From NCBI GenBank assembly GCA_027000685.1, contig JALTNN010000035.1, forward strand, positions 1 through 20,117: a DNA stretch of 20,117 nucleotides. Reading direction: 5' to 3'. Shown here one piece after another: positions 19,856-20,117 of the stretch (positions within the stretch are counted from its first letter, which is position 1; every line of letters begins with the position of its first letter). The stretch is from Microcaldota archaeon. GTDB lineage: Archaea; Iainarchaeota; Iainarchaeia; JAADDC01. A program made the position numbers and the translations under genes. The notes under the pieces were generated by a model that was not told the DNA's origin, ran no database searches, and was given only the letters and a program-made list of their open reading frames with translations.

Positions 19856-20117
19856 TCACACAAGAAGCTTGCCGTTCACCATTATTGGCTTTGCGTCAAC
19901 CTCTATTGTGGGCTCCAAAACGATGACCTCCTCGTGGATAGGGGCGTCGTTTTGACCCCCGATATCAACGTTCCTCCCGAAGGCGATGAACACGGAGCCA
20001 AGGGCCTTCTCGTCCTCCAGCGTGTTTCCGGTAACCCTGGCACTGGGATTCGTCCCTATTCCAAAAGCTGCGACGGTGAAGGCACTTTCACCGTGGGGTT
20101 GCAGAACGGCCTTGAGC
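19856..20117 (-). CDS. M29/COG2309-type aminopeptidase, C-terminal part only
   Basis: The gene enters from the right edge; only the last 86 residues are present, in a frame open to the window end and stopping at TGA. They contain FGIGTNPSARVTGNTLEDEKALGSVFIAFGRN and IGGQNDAPIHEEV, followed by EPTIEVDAKPIMVNGKLLV, the C-terminal signature of thermophilic M29 (AmpS/AmpT-like) metallo-aminopeptidases and archaeal COG2309 relatives. The usual metal-binding His-x-Asp near PIH is His-x-Glu here, a conservative change or a sign of altered chemistry. Start, length and promoter lie outside. Its 3' end faces the box D end of sRNA 3. Confidence 0.8.
   Translation of the reverse strand, partial: LKAVLQPHGESAFTVAAFGIGTNPSARVTGNTLEDEKALGSVFIAFGRNVDIGGQNDAPIHEEVIVLEPTIEVDAKPIMVNGKLLV

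Noticed and set aside
1..20117. CRISPR array, tRNA, rRNA, IS element or prophage
   Set aside because: No regular repeats, cloverleaf sequence, transposase signature or phage structural gene was found on reading both strands.

Overview
The window is a compact stretch of archaeal chromosome. Evidence for this is archaeal/eukaryal ribosomal proteins eL35A and eL40, aTrm5-type tRNA methyltransferase, archaeal diphthine synthase, EndA, an XPD-like helicase, a CDP-alcohol (archaetidylinositol-type) synthase, a UbiA/DGGGP-synthase-like prenyltransferase, TATA boxes 25-28 nt ahead of first genes, and three canonical box C/D guide RNAs. The Arg/Lys/Glu-rich proteins and the density of C/D RNAs suggest a hyperthermophile. 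Many genes have Thermococci-like relatives, but the diphthine synthase and the frequent leaderless starts also fit TACK lineages, so I do not name a genus. No rRNA, tRNA, CRISPR array, IS element or prophage was seen.

Layout. 44-1460: eL35A (-) diverges from RNase HII and an Hsp20-like gene (+). 1444-2573: scpB and scpA (-), an SMC-kleisin pair. 2625-4428: KaiC-like ATPase plus aminotransferase (+), meeting trm5 (-, 4403-5440). 5492-7978: five overlapping + genes: dphB, DUF357, CDP-alcohol transferase, a membrane Ig-domain protein and a DedA-like membrane protein. 7936-9792: XPD-like helicase (-). 9850-10879: winged-helix protein plus endA (+). 10912-12348: exported, membrane-anchored multi-Ig protein (-), divergent from a TrmB regulator (+), which is followed by an orphan 5mC methyltransferase and a COG4080-like gene. 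14615-14663: C/D RNA 1. 17360-14667: minus-strand overlapping operon of UbiA, a COG1395 HTH regulator (frameshifted), pcm and a JAMM protease. Then eL40 (-), an unrecognised 474-aa protein (-), C/D RNA 2 (+), an unrecognised His-rich 214-aa protein (-), C/D RNA 3 (+), and the C-terminus of an M29-type aminopeptidase (-) running off the end.

The strongest observations are: (1) three unlisted C/D guide RNAs. One D guide fits the anticodon loop of tRNA-Leu(CAA) and points at wobble C34. Two other guides fit the 23S peptidyl-transferase region (near U2504 and U2438, E. coli numbering). All three lie on the + strand with the D box 0-6 nt from the stop codon of a convergent gene. (2) A single missing G in a G5 run (15946-15950) splits a COG1395 regulator. 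(3) Several divergent pairs share one near-palindromic TATA element, twice in intergenic gaps of exactly 51 bp, implying leaderless mRNAs in both directions. First genes of transcription units look leaderless, while internal genes use Shine-Dalgarno sites or stop/start overlaps.
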